Origin: Triangularia verruculosa
Lineage: Eukaryota > Ascomycota > Sordariomycetes > Sordariales > Podosporaceae
DNA length: 21,132 nt
Direction of reading: 5' to 3'
Assembly (NCBI GenBank): GCA_033296885.1
Contig: MU864108.1
Location: 1 to 21,132, forward strand
Shown here: positions 1 to 9,233 of the stretch, piece after piece
Position numbering within the stretch: the first letter of the stretch is position 1
Layout of the letters: each line of letters opens with the position of its first letter
The notes under the pieces: model-generated
Databases searched by the model: none
What the model saw: only the letters and a program-made list of their open reading frames with translations
What the model was told of the DNA's origin: nothing
Translations under genes and position numbers: made by a program

Positions 1-196
1 TTAGACTAAGTACAAGCACTCAAAGCCTCTGTACTGTGACGTCTTGCCCACTGTAATAACAGTGGTCTTGCTTCCTTCAGCACTGCTATCGTACCCCCCT
101 TTCTTCTACTTCCGCTACGCACTGCTATAGCGCATAGTTCGCTGTAGCTCCCCTGTAGGCTCTGTATTACAGACCTATAGGGCAACGCAGCAAACA
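1..196. other. Unassigned flank of normal base composition
   Basis: This stretch has mixed base composition and ends abruptly near 197, where strongly AT-rich sequence begins. One short minus-strand open frame crosses it, but it has no recognisable motif. It may be the neighbour of the retroelement remnant or part of another repeat. Nothing firmer can be said. Confidence 0.3.
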
Positions 197-1107
197 AATA
201 TATTAAAACTATAATACTTTCCTATACTTTAAATATTGTAGATAAACCTATAATATATTTCCTTTATAAGGAGTATATTACCTATACTTTAAAATCTCTT
301 TTAATATTAATGCGAGTTTAGTATTAATTATTAATCGTAAGTCCTATAAAGTCGTCTCTTCTTCTTATTATTAGGACGGTAGGGTCCTTATATATATATA
401 CCTTTACGCTTTTTACGGCGTTAATATTATCAGTCGTCGATACAGACTACTATCGCGATATACTCGTCGATAATTTCCGGCCGCTCCTATCGGTATAACT
501 TATCCTTAATTTTTTCTTTAAACCTGTTATAAAATAATTATATTAACCCTTTATCGTTAATATTACTACTGAATATATCCGTCCTAAATACTATAATATA
601 ATCGGTAGTAGATCTAATCTACTTAAGATTAATTATTCGTTCTTAAGTATACCTACTTTTATTGTACTTTCTAAATACCTTTTTAATTTTCTCCTCGAAA
701 CCCTTATATATCTTAAAATATTTTTTAGTAATATCCTCCCTTTCGTCGTACTTATTATCGAAATAGTCTCTTAAGATTAACTCGAACTAAGTAAATACCT
801 TATCCTTAAGCCTAGACGCGGCGTATACTACCTTGGATTTTTTATCCGGGAAACGAGAAGGGTAATACCGAAAATATACTTTAAGTTAGATTAAAAATCC
901 TCTTAATTCTCCTTTAGCTCCTCCGTAATAGTCAGAAGCTTCGAACTTAGCGCAATCTCCTTCTTTACGTAAGGTACCGATTTCCCGGTAGAGTACGGTA
1001 TTCTCTTACGTAAGGGCGTTATAAAAGAGGCGTAACTTATCCTCGAGCTCCTAAATGCGGATAAGGAGTTAATCGATAGTAGGTTAGGTATTGGTGTTTC
1101 CGGCCAT
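197..1107 (-). mobile_element. RIP-degraded gag region of a Ty3/gypsy retrotransposon
   Basis: Read on the minus strand from an ATG at 1107, one frame gives a retrotransposon Gag-type protein interrupted by many stops. Recognisable pieces in order are GELRGFLI-stop-LKVYFRYYPSRFPD, a run ending KYFKIYKGFEEKIKKVFRKY, then LFYNRFKEKIKDKLYR and RPEIIDEYIA. This is the helical gag domain of fungal gypsy elements. Stops fall where Trp or Gln codons are expected (TGG or CAG to TAG/TAA), and the block is rich in TpA, as expected of RIP. The zinc knuckle, protease, polymerase and integrase are not seen, so the element is truncated, fades beyond recognition or continues off the left edge. Its own LTR lies just upstream at 1166-1556. 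Confidence 0.8.
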
Positions 1108-1165
1108 AATGTTAACTTAGTACTTTTAACTTATCCGATAATAGAGTTAAAGTGAGTATACAACG

Positions 1166-1556
1166 TATAACGAACCCCTGTACAGAACCTCTAAAAGGGA
1201 TACTCGGTTAAAAGCTACTTCTAACAATTAATTCAGTGCAGCTAAACAGTACATAACAAAATATCTCAATATAAGTATAAGATACCGTAAATATAAGCTG
1301 TAATTATATACTGCGGAACTATTAACGAACTATCTAATTCCTCTGTATATATAGACCTATAGATCACTAGGATCACGTTCCTCAAAGGTAATCTAGATCA
1401 CCTTTCCTTCCTGTAGCTCACTATACTCATCGTGATCCTGTCGCTCCGCTCACCGGGATCACCGTGAGCCTTCCGCTCCACTCCCGATTGGTCCGTAATG
1501 ATTGGCTAGGAGTGTCCCGCGCCCCGTGCGTTAGTTCTTCATCAACGATTGTGACA
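1166..1556 (-). repeat. 5' LTR of the gypsy remnant, RIP-mutated
   Basis: On the minus strand this begins TGTCACAAT and ends GTTATA, the C-to-T form of GTCACA. It is about 391 bp and matches the LTR at 3347-3787 in the opposite orientation. Shared landmarks are the start TGTCACAAT, the block GGGGCGCGGGAC, AGCCAATCATTA (a CCAAT-type motif), a TATATATA box, TTCCGCAGTAT, GTGCAGCTAAACAGT and CAGAACCTCT. Most differences in the downstream half are transitions that add A or T in this copy. The gag ATG lies about 58 bp inside. The U3 part differs in length and content from the other copy. Confidence 0.85.
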
Positions 1557-1558
1557 CC

Positions 1559-1621
1559 TATTAATTATCTTTTAAGGCCTATTAATTATCTTTTAAGGCC
1601 TATCAACTATCTTTCAATGCT
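1559..1621 (-). repeat. 21-bp tandem repeat, locus A (three units)
   Basis: Three consecutive 21-bp units (1559-1579, 1580-1600, 1601-1621); the first two are identical and the third is diverged. On the minus strand the unit is TTAAAAGATA followed by ATTAATAGGCC (21 bp). The same unit is found at 9087-9233 and 12784-12888 on the plus strand. The array abuts the outer end of the gypsy LTR at 1556, leaving only two bases between them. Confidence 0.9.
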
Positions 1622-2045
1622 GTATGCCCCCTTTGCAGTGCTAGTTTTTTTTTATCTAGGATGTGGCTAGTCGGATCGTAGTGTGTGAGACGCATAGGTT
1701 CCCGACCTGGATGATCAATGGGAACTTTCTTCAGGCCTAACTCAAATACGTCAGCACTCCAACAGCAACACTCAGAATAAGGGGTACTTACGAGGAGGAC
1801 GCTCTGACGTGGCGTATGCGCTATGCGCCAATTGATCAGCGTTGACGAAATTCCATTCACGAGGAGTGTATTCTTCTGGTTCGAAATCAGAACTAGATGC
1901 GTGCTCGGAGTCCACCTCGACGAATTTATACCCCTCCTCCAATACCTGAGAACCCAGTTCATCCGAATGACGGGAAATCTCATCCCCGGAATTGTACTCG
2001 TTGCTGTCGTTCCCATTGCTAGACTCCGGCACTTCATCTTCACCG
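1603..2045 (-). CDS. 3' part of a possible small acidic protein gene (two exons)
   Basis: The last exon (1603-1736) and the preceding exon (1792 to about 2045) join across a textbook 55-nt intron (1737-1791): donor GTAAGT, branch TGCTGAC, acceptor TTAG, with a phase-1 junction that keeps the frame. The upstream exon encodes a Ser/Glu/Asp-rich stretch (SSNGNDSNEYNSGDE, EEGYKFVEVDSEHASSSDFE), and the downstream exon a more basic tail ending in ALKDS. The frame upstream of the acidic exon is closed by TGA at about 2055 and no in-frame ATG follows it, so an earlier exon or a frameshift is needed. The terminal TGA lies inside a 21-bp repeat unit. No family is recognised. The intron is the best evidence that this is or was a gene. 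Confidence 0.4.
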
Positions 2046-2781
2046 CAGGACCCTCATAACCGTACTCAGATCCTAAGTTGTCATTGTTCTGGTTGGGGTG
2101 CGTATTGTTGCCACGCGAGTGTTGGCGAAGTCCGATGAATTGAGGCCTGATACAGCGGGGGTTTTGGCCGAGACTGGAGCCAGTGTTGGTGGATGATGGG
2201 GTAAGCGGGGCGGAAGCGCAATAAAATAGGGTCAAATAGTAGTATTGGGTGTGTGAGAAAGTTGTTGCAAGGCGAGCCTTGCGAGCCGTAATAAGAACTC
2301 ACCCACAGGGCAGGGATTATGTGCAGGGCCCCACTTCCTTATCTAATCGCTACAGAGCTTATCTAATCTACAGTGGTGGATGTTAAGGATGCTAAGGATG
2401 CCAAGGAATTCCGGCATCTCTTTGGAATTCCGGCATCAGTGGAGCTGGTATGTATGAACCCGTGAGAACGGCCACGGTCATTACGATCACCCGCCATGAC
2501 GAAGCCTCTGCTGTGCAACTGTCGAGGGACTGTTAGTATAAATAATAATGAAATGGAGAAGATTAAAGGAACGTCGAAGATTATATCGTCGATGTAAGGT
2601 GTTCTGCAGTCCGCACAAATCAATGAACTTACTGTGTACACCAAGAGCCACACTTGTGGTTGTACTTGGGGAATAAGTGGAGTTGCGACTAGATCAAGTG
2701 GAACAACGCGACTTGGCGCGACCCTCCACGGAAACTGAACGGATGACGTCGACAGTTCTCCCAGAGAATGAACTCAAAATA
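2046..2781. other. Intergenic or undefined 5' part; short direct repeats
   Basis: No convincing gene is seen. Several frames are open for short distances on the minus strand, and one may hold upstream exons of the acidic gene, with possible donors such as GTGAGTTCTT near 2300. A 14-bp word GGAATTCCGGCATC occurs twice with a 19-bp period (2405-2418, 2424-2437), next to a 9-bp AAGGATGCT-type repeat. The right edge is the TA target site of the Fot1 element. Confidence 0.4.
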
Positions 2782-2825
2782 ACGTACATTATCAGTGAGT
2801 CGTGCATATCAGTGGGTCGCACACT
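2782..2825 (+). repeat. Left terminal inverted repeat of the Fot1 element
   Basis: Starts ACGTACATTATCAGTG, preceded by TA at 2780-2781. It contains two copies of TATCAGTG-A/G-GTCG, the inverted form of the doubled CGACCCACTGATA word at the other end. Similarity continues loosely about 5 bp further inward. Confidence 0.92.
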
Positions 2826-2870
2826 CTCTACCACCCTACTACAATTACCCTCAATTATAACACACCAACA

Positions 2871-3346
2871 TTAGGAACTAACTACAATTACATCAGAAAC
2901 AGCGGAATCAGATGATTCTGCAGCCTCCTAGCAAGTGCGTACATTATAGCCAGACTTACCACACACACCACAGCACCGAACCTTTATATAAGCTCCCCCT
3001 ACACTACTACTATCCGGCTACGTTTCTTACACTCCCTCTCCACCCACGGCCTTCTTATCCAATAAATCGTGTATATCCTGCATAGTAAGTGATCCTCCGA
3101 ACCGTATATATATTTTTTTGGTTTTCCGGCGCTTACTTAGTGCCTCGTTAGCCTTACAGAGTAAAGTGTTCTCTATACGAAGGAGGGCTACCTAGTACAT
3201 TATAACTATCGTACTTTTAATAAGCTGGTCCACAGTAGTTAACATTAAAGTTAGGGAACTATTTTAATAGTTAATAATACGAGTCTTAATAAGCGTTAAC
3301 TACGAGTTAGCTTCTCGGGGGTTATATAATGTCTGGAAGACCTAAG
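2871..3346 (-). pseudogene. C-terminal part of Fot1-like transposase, degraded
   Basis: The minus frame from 3346 down to a TAA at 2871-2873 reads as the C-terminal tail of Fot1-type transposases. It contains NSSLTLMLTTVDQLIKSTIV, then VALLRIENTLLCKANEALS with a basic RRKTKK run, GGSLTMQDIHDLLD, and the CCHC-type knuckle CGVCGKSGYNVRTC. The knuckle histidine is now Tyr (CAT to TAT, a RIP-type change). At least six in-frame stops are present. The preceding catalytic domain is missing; the frame runs straight into the solo LTR. Confidence 0.85.
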
Positions 3347-3787
3347 TGTCACAATTAACCCAACGACAGGTCGTACAGTATGTGGGGCGCGGGACGTCCC
3401 CAGCCAATCATTAGGGAAATCAGGAGGCAGCCAATCAGGGCTGGCCAGAAGTGCTACGGCACTAAGGCACACGAGCACTCTGCAGGATGCAAGATGCTCG
3501 GGGTGATCGAAGGCATAGCACGACGAGCACTCTACAGGATGCAATGTGCTAGGAGTGATCGAGGCCATAGCAGGGTGAGCACTTGGAGGTCCTAAGGTAT
3601 ATATATACGGAGGAACTAGATAGCTTGTAGATAGTTCCGCAGTATGCAATCACAGCTTGTATTCACGGGACCTTGTGTTTACATTGAGACATCTTGTTGT
3701 GCACTGTTTAGCTGCACCGATCCATTATCTAGAAGTTCGCCTTCAACCGGTATCCCTTTCAGAGGTTCTGGACAGGGGATCGTCACA
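3347..3787 (+). repeat. Solo LTR of the gypsy family, replacing the transposase core
   Basis: A 441-bp LTR running from TGTCACAATT to GATCGTCACA. It is homologous to 1166-1556 but in the opposite orientation and much less RIP-mutated. The U3 part contains two 49-bp direct copies (3472-3520, 3524-3572) starting CGAGCACTCT, followed by a TATA box at about 3597-3606. No internal gypsy sequence adjoins it, so it is a solo LTR. The flanks (CCTAAG on the left, CATTAA on the right) show no target-site duplication. Confidence 0.88.
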
Positions 3788-4430
3788 CATTAACTCCCTA
3801 AATCACCGTTACCCATTCGCGGTTACTAAGCTAGGCCAATTTCGCTTTACTAAAGCTGTCTAAGGTCGTAACTACTATACCCGCGAAAATAATACCCATC
3901 ATAAACCCAGTCTCGTTAAAGTTATAAACATCGTTATCCATAATACCGTACTTAGCCTTAATATTCCGCATAAGTACAAACTACTCGCTAATAACCTTTA
4001 GATCCTCGCATTTAGCCCTTTAATAATCGTATCTACGTATAAAACGCGTACGGAGCTCTAACTAGCGTTTAATAAATCGATATACCTAGAGCTTACCGAC
4101 AAGGGGTATATCGCATACGCGTAGCAATTGGTTAGCTATATCTTCCACACTACGTAATCTAGGTGGAAAAGCTCGCACATATAGCTTAATAATATATTAA
4201 ACAATAGCCTCCTCTTCTAATTAAGTGAGCTTCTTTATACCGGGCGTAGTATCGCGTCGTACAGGCCGGCCAGCGCGTCTGTCGCGAAGGGTTAATGGTG
4301 GTACATTATAGAGCTTAGCTACGGCTCTAAGGCTTAATTTTTCGTCCTTTTAGAGAGCTTTAAGGGCTAAGATTACCTTCGCTTCCTTTAAAGTAGAAGG
4401 TATATTAGATTGTAGAAAAATTCGATATAA
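3788..4430 (-). pseudogene. N-terminal part of Fot1-like transposase, degraded
   Basis: The minus frame reads IPSTLKEAKVILALKAL, then LSLRAVAKLYNVPPLTLRDR and AGRPVRR (HTH_Psq-type domain). LEEEAIV, FPPRLRSVEDIANQLL, LELRTRFIRRYDY and KYGIMDNDVYNFNETGFMMG follow (CENP-B-like DNA-binding domain and the start of the DDE domain). It breaks off after NREWVTVI, where the catalytic core normally continues. Stops at expected Trp/Gln positions indicate RIP. In YNFNETGF the residue is Asn where Fot1-family proteins usually have the first catalytic Asp (NFDETGF), consistent with GAC to AAC. Confidence 0.88.
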
Positions 4431-4458
4431 AGTGCAAAGAGGACGCGTCGCGTTAGGG

Positions 4459-4502
4459 AGTGCGCGACCCACTGATATGCACGACCCACTGATAATGTAC
4501 GT
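4459..4502 (-). repeat. Right terminal inverted repeat of the Fot1 element
   Basis: Inverted copy of 2782-2825 with two differences, both transitions. It is followed by TA at 4503-4504. It contains the 13-bp word CGACCCACTGATA twice, separated by a short spacer. Confidence 0.92.
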
Positions 4503-7500
4503 TAACTTAACGATGCTTTCGTATAACACACAATCGACTTACCCGAGGATTCGACGTACGGGTTGGTGAACTGGTTGGTTTGGAGAAAAGGGAAAGAAAA
4601 TCAATTGCGGCTCAGGTTCAATAAATAAACCAGTGGGTTGATATGTGGCCTGAAAATCTATGCATCCATTTCCAAATCAAATGACAACTCTATTTCATGG
4701 TCAACTCACCCACACCTCAATCGCTGTCTGGGATTGGCAAAAGTAAGATCACGTCATTGTCAAAGCCGGAGCGGTAGGGGGAAAAAATAGCGTCCAACCA
4801 ATCCCGTATAATGGTATCAAAAAAGAGGTGACTCGGGCGATGAGTACCTAGAGTCAGATATCTGAACGATGGGATGGGACATGCCCCCTTATACTCTGCC
4901 ATCCTACAGAGCTCACACCCTGACGAACATCTTTGCCAGCACAGCACTAGCTCCAATGACGCCCAAAGTTCTGATCACCTCCTAAGACTCGAGTATGATC
5001 TGCGAATCAGCAGCCTCTCTCATGTGCTGACCTCAGATCTCACCACGCGCACATTTCAAGAGACATGGTTACCGAGCAAAGAACTTGTCCCAAAAGTCTA
5101 CACGTAAAGCCCAGTCTATATCTGGACGATGGTCGGGTATTTCGTGAATATTGTCGTTTATATAATTGTCGCTCCGTGGCTATGATGGATACCATCGCCC
5201 GTGGAACTATTCTTCAATGTACTGTCGTTTACGCCATTGTTCCCATTGCATTCGAGGGAACGTGTCATCCTTTCTTATTTTTTCTTTGTTGTAATCACTG
5301 TCGTTTAGGCAATCGAGACGGCATTGTCAGTCCACTGTACTGAGAAAAACCTAGCACATATCTGCCCCTCGACTGTGGACAGAACAACCGGGACATCCGG
5401 GCCTGGCGTAGGACCTGACTGCAGTTGTGATACCACATGTGACCCATGGAAATCTAGATGGTTCCTTTTGTATTGTATTTCCAACGCTACCATAAGCGTC
5501 ACCTGGCGAGCACAAAACAAATAAAGGCAGCTTGAGGTTCGACACTCAGAGAGTTATCCAACGTCATCAGATAGTTGAACTCGTGATCGTTGAGTAAAGC
5601 TCGATCTTGTCGCTCAAAGTCGCCTGGTTGGGTAACTGGATACACGGACAACTGAAAGTCTCTGGTCAAATATTCCGTAGCTCGGGGGGTGGTACGCGTG
5701 CTGGCCGTTAGGTGTAGTTTCGGTCTAATGAGAGACGATTAAGGCTTGACCAAGCTGAAAGAATTGACGATGTCGGTTCGTACCGACTCCAACATTCAAG
5801 AAGTGGCCATCGAAGCATTGGTATGTGGTGACTCGAGTATAGTGTCGAGGGTGTTTCGAAAGCTGAAGCGCCGGCGATATCAGACCGGTCTTTGGTATGA
5901 TGGGCGACGGGAAAGGGGGAGAGTGGTCTGCAAGCCCCGCGTCCGCTTCTCCAGCCGAAGTGCTCTCGTAGAGGGTCTTGGTGAGGACAAGCGCCAATGA
6001 TCAGACTGGTCTTCGGTGTGGTTGCCGTCGGGAACGCAATCCTTTGCAATCTGTATATCGACTTTTAGCGGAAGTGCTCTCAAGAAACCTCCGCTTCATT
6101 GTCTTGTTCCGGGTTGGGAATCAGGTTGCATCCATGGCGGCCTATTGCGATGTCATTGGGGCGCTCTCCATGTATTGCCTGGGGATATCGCATGAGCTCA
6201 TTAGCCGAGAATGAGCTACACACCAATCTCATCGGTAGAACGACCATCGCCGAATAGACAACAATACGAATGAGAGAGCGAACGTTTTGAGCACTCGAGC
6301 TCACTGGCCGGGTGTATCCACTCGAAGGGAAGTGCTCAGAGCGTCACATCTGACACGTTGGCGGAGACAGTGTGATACCCGAGTTCATCTGCTGGATAAG
6401 AAATGGTCGGACATCAACTGGGCAGTTGAGATACCTCCGTCTACTGATAAACACCAGACCCCAGTTTAACCCCTTCCAATCACTGCCCCCTTTGTCGCTG
6501 TGTGGCCCCCTCCATACCATCGTCAAAAGCCCCGAAGTTCTTCTGCTACCGTCATCGAGGTTTCGCCATCTCTTCCGGAAGTGTCTATATCTACGCCTAG
6601 TTCTCCTCTTGCCGCCCATGACATTGTACCCGTTCCAGACTTCTGTCTTGTTCAACCAACACCAAGTATTGAAACGCATGACCAAACACCATGACCTCGT
6701 CTGTCGTTACGAACCGCCTCGCCCACCATTAGTTGAACTCCGCCGCTTCCTGAAGAGAGAAGTTTTTGTGCTTACAGCTGCTTCTCCTTCTTTTTGTTGC
6801 GATGATGTACCCAGCCCAGACATCCGGCGAGCTTACCCAACGTCCAGTCTTGGATGCAGCCACGAACATCAAGACATCATCTGTCATCGGGAATTCGTTC
6901 GCGTCTTCGATCCCTTGCTCCTATCCGACCCCCAATTGACACCCTCTATAGAGAGCCGCAACAGCAAGATGAAGTTGACAATTCATCTGGCTACCATGGT
7001 GACAACCCGATCCTAGACACACAAGCAAGAGCTCAGGTGCAAGTTCGACGAGAGAGCGCTTCCGCCGACGGATTGAGGATAGAGTAGTGGTGATAGAGTC
7101 GACAGCTTGGACTCGACAACCAATGTCCTGTTAGACAGCGCCACATCCAGACCAATGACAACGTCGAACCCTGCCATGACTATGAGGCTTGGCACGAGCG
7201 TTGAAGCACGTAGACGAGTTTGAGGTGTTAACTCTTCGGAACGATGCCCAAGAAACGACGTAAAGAATCAACATCAATAGCGTCATGACCTGCCAAGACC
7301 AAGTGGCCAAATAGGTACCTTGGGCGGGTTGTGAATTATTGCTATACTGGAGCCATCAGCTTTGTGTAATCGCTAGCCGGTTTATTAAGTTACATACCTG
7401 CACTATCAGCCCTAACGAATATACTAAGCTTAAGGCACTGTCACCTGGAGCAATATTCCTCGTGACTGAACACGAAACGAAGTCGCCATGCTCAGCCAAT

Positions 7501-7539
7501 ATGAAACCGGGGACTCAATACGATCGAATGTCAACCACT
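4503..7539. other. Long region without a recognisable gene
   Basis: Base composition is normal and RIP is not evident. Short frames overlap on both strands. The longest (plus, 6372-7016) competes with two other open frames and has no motif. A minus-strand piece at about 5500-5690 (FQLSVYPVTQPGDFERQD) looks protein-like but has no family. A divergent direct duplication links 5876-5966 with 5997-6080 (offset 114-121 bp, shared word GAAGTGCTCT). The region may hold further decayed exons of the gene at 7540-9065; no spliceable continuation was found. Confidence 0.35.
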
Positions 7540-9065
7540 TCACGAAGACGCTCGCCACAATGAGAAAATGATCAAGGAAACAGATGCAGACCCTTCAGAG
7601 CGCAAAAGAAACATCGACCACCCACTTGAACACACCGTATAGTCCTTGTCGATGTATGCCTGGGTCTCGTGTCCAACAATATGCGCATATTCCATGTCAT
7701 CCTGCATACGAGTCGAGGAGAGCGATATCCCAACGTCGGGGCTGTTCCATTCGACGACATCGGTGGTGCCACCTCGGTTGTAATCATCGTTCCAGCAACG
7801 ACATTTCAGGTTAGCGGGCATCAGGAGATTCGATGCTTTGACAATGTAGTGAGCCAGCTTCATAGACGGGGCCCTATAGTCGAGGACGTCGAAGAAATGC
7901 TTAAAATGGTCGTTGTCCAGGTCGGGGTGCTCTGTAAAGCTACGAATAGCTCCTTGGTTATCCCAACTGCTGTCTTCTTGTTCCAGTCACTTAGATAGGT
8001 GCTAAGCTCGATATCTATCAGACAGCACAAGTGAAAGAGTTGCGAGCTGCGCTCTCCTCCGAAAACCTCGTTGAAGAAGTCAATATGCCGAGCAGTGACG
8101 CAAGGGGCAGTGTCAACACCGGTGAACGCCAATGAACCTCATCCAAGCTCGGGCAGTGCTGGCGCCATTGACGCTTCAACAAGAGCATGACAAACGCGGA
8201 ACGGAGTTGTGTTGGCATCGATATCTGTTCCATGGAGTCGAAGATCACCAGGACGTACTGGCAGTTGTCAACTGTGTCATTGATGACATGTCTGTTGTCT
8301 GCACCGCTGCGCGTTGACAAAAGTTGCCATCCCACGCAAGCCGTCAAACCGCCCATGTTGGCGCAGCTCGGGTAGGCCTGAGCCCCGCGGTCCTTGACTT
8401 CACTAGGACCCTCAGCAGTCTATCCCGCGGTGACAGGCGTGTGCCGAACAGCTCGATATCTCCTACCAGCGACCAAAGAGTCCATTATTCTGAAGGTTAG
8501 ATATCAAATCGGGGCGGACTGACTTCTCACTGTAGATGATGAAGTAAACGAGATTGTCGTCTTGGATGCTCCTCCTGTTGTCCAGTCTGCGGTCGGGCCG
8601 TCCCGTTTGATCCTTGATCATCTCGAGTTTGGTTGTCAACCAAGACATGGTCGGTGGTCTTACTGCCCGTCGAACGCGTAAGCATATGGCACCTTGGCTG
8701 ATATCAGAGGGTTAACATTCTTATCCGGGCAAAATGATCGCTTTGTGATATGGGTGATGGTTGTGATTGACTCGATAAATGCTTGGACGCCCGGCAACTT
8801 GCTCAATCTCGGAAAGGACTGACCTTCTCGTACGGTCGCCAGCCTCGATTGCTCCACCAAACGTGAGCCGCTGGCATCTCGAACGGTCATACTGTTTCTG
8901 CGAATTGACGGAACTGGCACGTAGGCTTGATTATTGAGTAACTGGAACCGTCCACTGTCGTTGCACCAAGCGAAATACGCCATCTGCCACTCGGGCTGGG
9001 CACAACAGTACGACAACCCCTCACAGCCCCACCATCCCCTCACGTCCTGGACAAAAAAGCTGGCA
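7540..9065 (-). pseudogene. Decayed multi-exon gene of unknown family
   Basis: Four minus-strand exons can be chained with introns of fungal form that keep frame: 9065-8665, intron 8664-8587 (GTAAGA...GCAG); 8586-8467, intron 8466-8403 (GTAGGA...CTAG); 8402-7991, intron 7990-7932 (59 nt, GTGACT, branch GATAAC, TTTACAG); 7931-7540. The protein has Trp/Cys-rich segments (VRGWWGCEGLSYCC), then LSKLPGVQAFIESITTITHI, DNRRSIQDDNLVYFIIYSEK, CANMGGLTACVGWQLL, DNCQYVLVIFDSMEQ, ARHIDFFNEVFGGERSSQ and LKCRCWNDDYNRGGTTDVVE. In the third exon the frame must shift near 8175-8190, and TGA at 8139-8141 follows LPELG, so the gene looks dead. The first visible exon is preceded by a good acceptor (TTTGCAG, 9066-9072), so the true 5' end lies further right, beyond the repeat array. 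The start and end of the gene and its function are unknown. Confidence 0.5.
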
Positions 9066-9086
9066 CTGCAAAGGAGGAATACAGTA

Positions 9087-9233
9087 TTGAAAGATAGTTA
9101 GTAGGCCTTAAAAGATAGCCAATAGGCCTTAAAAGATAGTGAATAAGCCTTGGAAGATATTAAGAACACTTTAAAATATACTTTTACCCTGTTAAAAGAT
9201 AGTAATAAGCCCTAAGAAGATAATTGCTAGGCC
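9087..9233 (+). repeat. 21-bp tandem repeat, locus B (seven units)
   Basis: Seven units in exact 21-bp register from 9087 to 9233. The best match AAAAGATAGTnAATAGGCC preceded by TT. Units 1-3, 6 and 7 are close to consensus; units 4 and 5 (9150-9191) are diverged and A/T-rich. Decayed sequence of similar flavour continues to about 9255. Confidence 0.92.

Larger units (their letters stand above)
2782..4502 (-). mobile_element. Fot1/pogo-type (Tc1/mariner superfamily) DNA transposon, inactivated
   Basis: Both ends are present. Terminal inverted repeats of 44 bp (2782-2825 and 4459-4502) differ at two transitions, and each end is flanked by TA (2780-2781 and 4503-4504), the target duplication of this superfamily. 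Inside, on the minus strand, are the two ends of a Fot1-like transposase. The N-terminal helix-turn-helix and CENP-B-like DNA-binding part lies at about 4430-3788. The C-terminal tail with a CCHC knuckle lies at 3346-2871. The DDE catalytic core between them is absent, and a gypsy LTR occupies its place at 3347-3787. Many in-frame stops replace Trp and Gln codons, as expected after RIP. Confidence 0.92.

Noticed and set aside
1464..1670. 68-codon plus-strand frame with repeated RPINYLL
   Set aside because: The repeated peptide is only the 21-bp minisatellite (seven codons per unit) read through the LTR edge.
1871..1895. GGTTCGAAATC as a tRNA B box
   Set aside because: Does not fit the B-box consensus, and no A box or cloverleaf could be built around it.
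5151..5307. Word TGTCGTTTA occurring three times
   Set aside because: Spacings of 71 and 76 bp and little similarity around it; probably chance.
6372..7016. 214-codon plus-strand frame
   Set aside because: Other frames over the same bases are also open, composition is not protein-like, and no motif or splice structure supports it.
9087..9233. Tandem 21-bp array as a CRISPR array
   Set aside because: Units are head-to-tail with no spacers, in a eukaryotic genome; it is a minisatellite.
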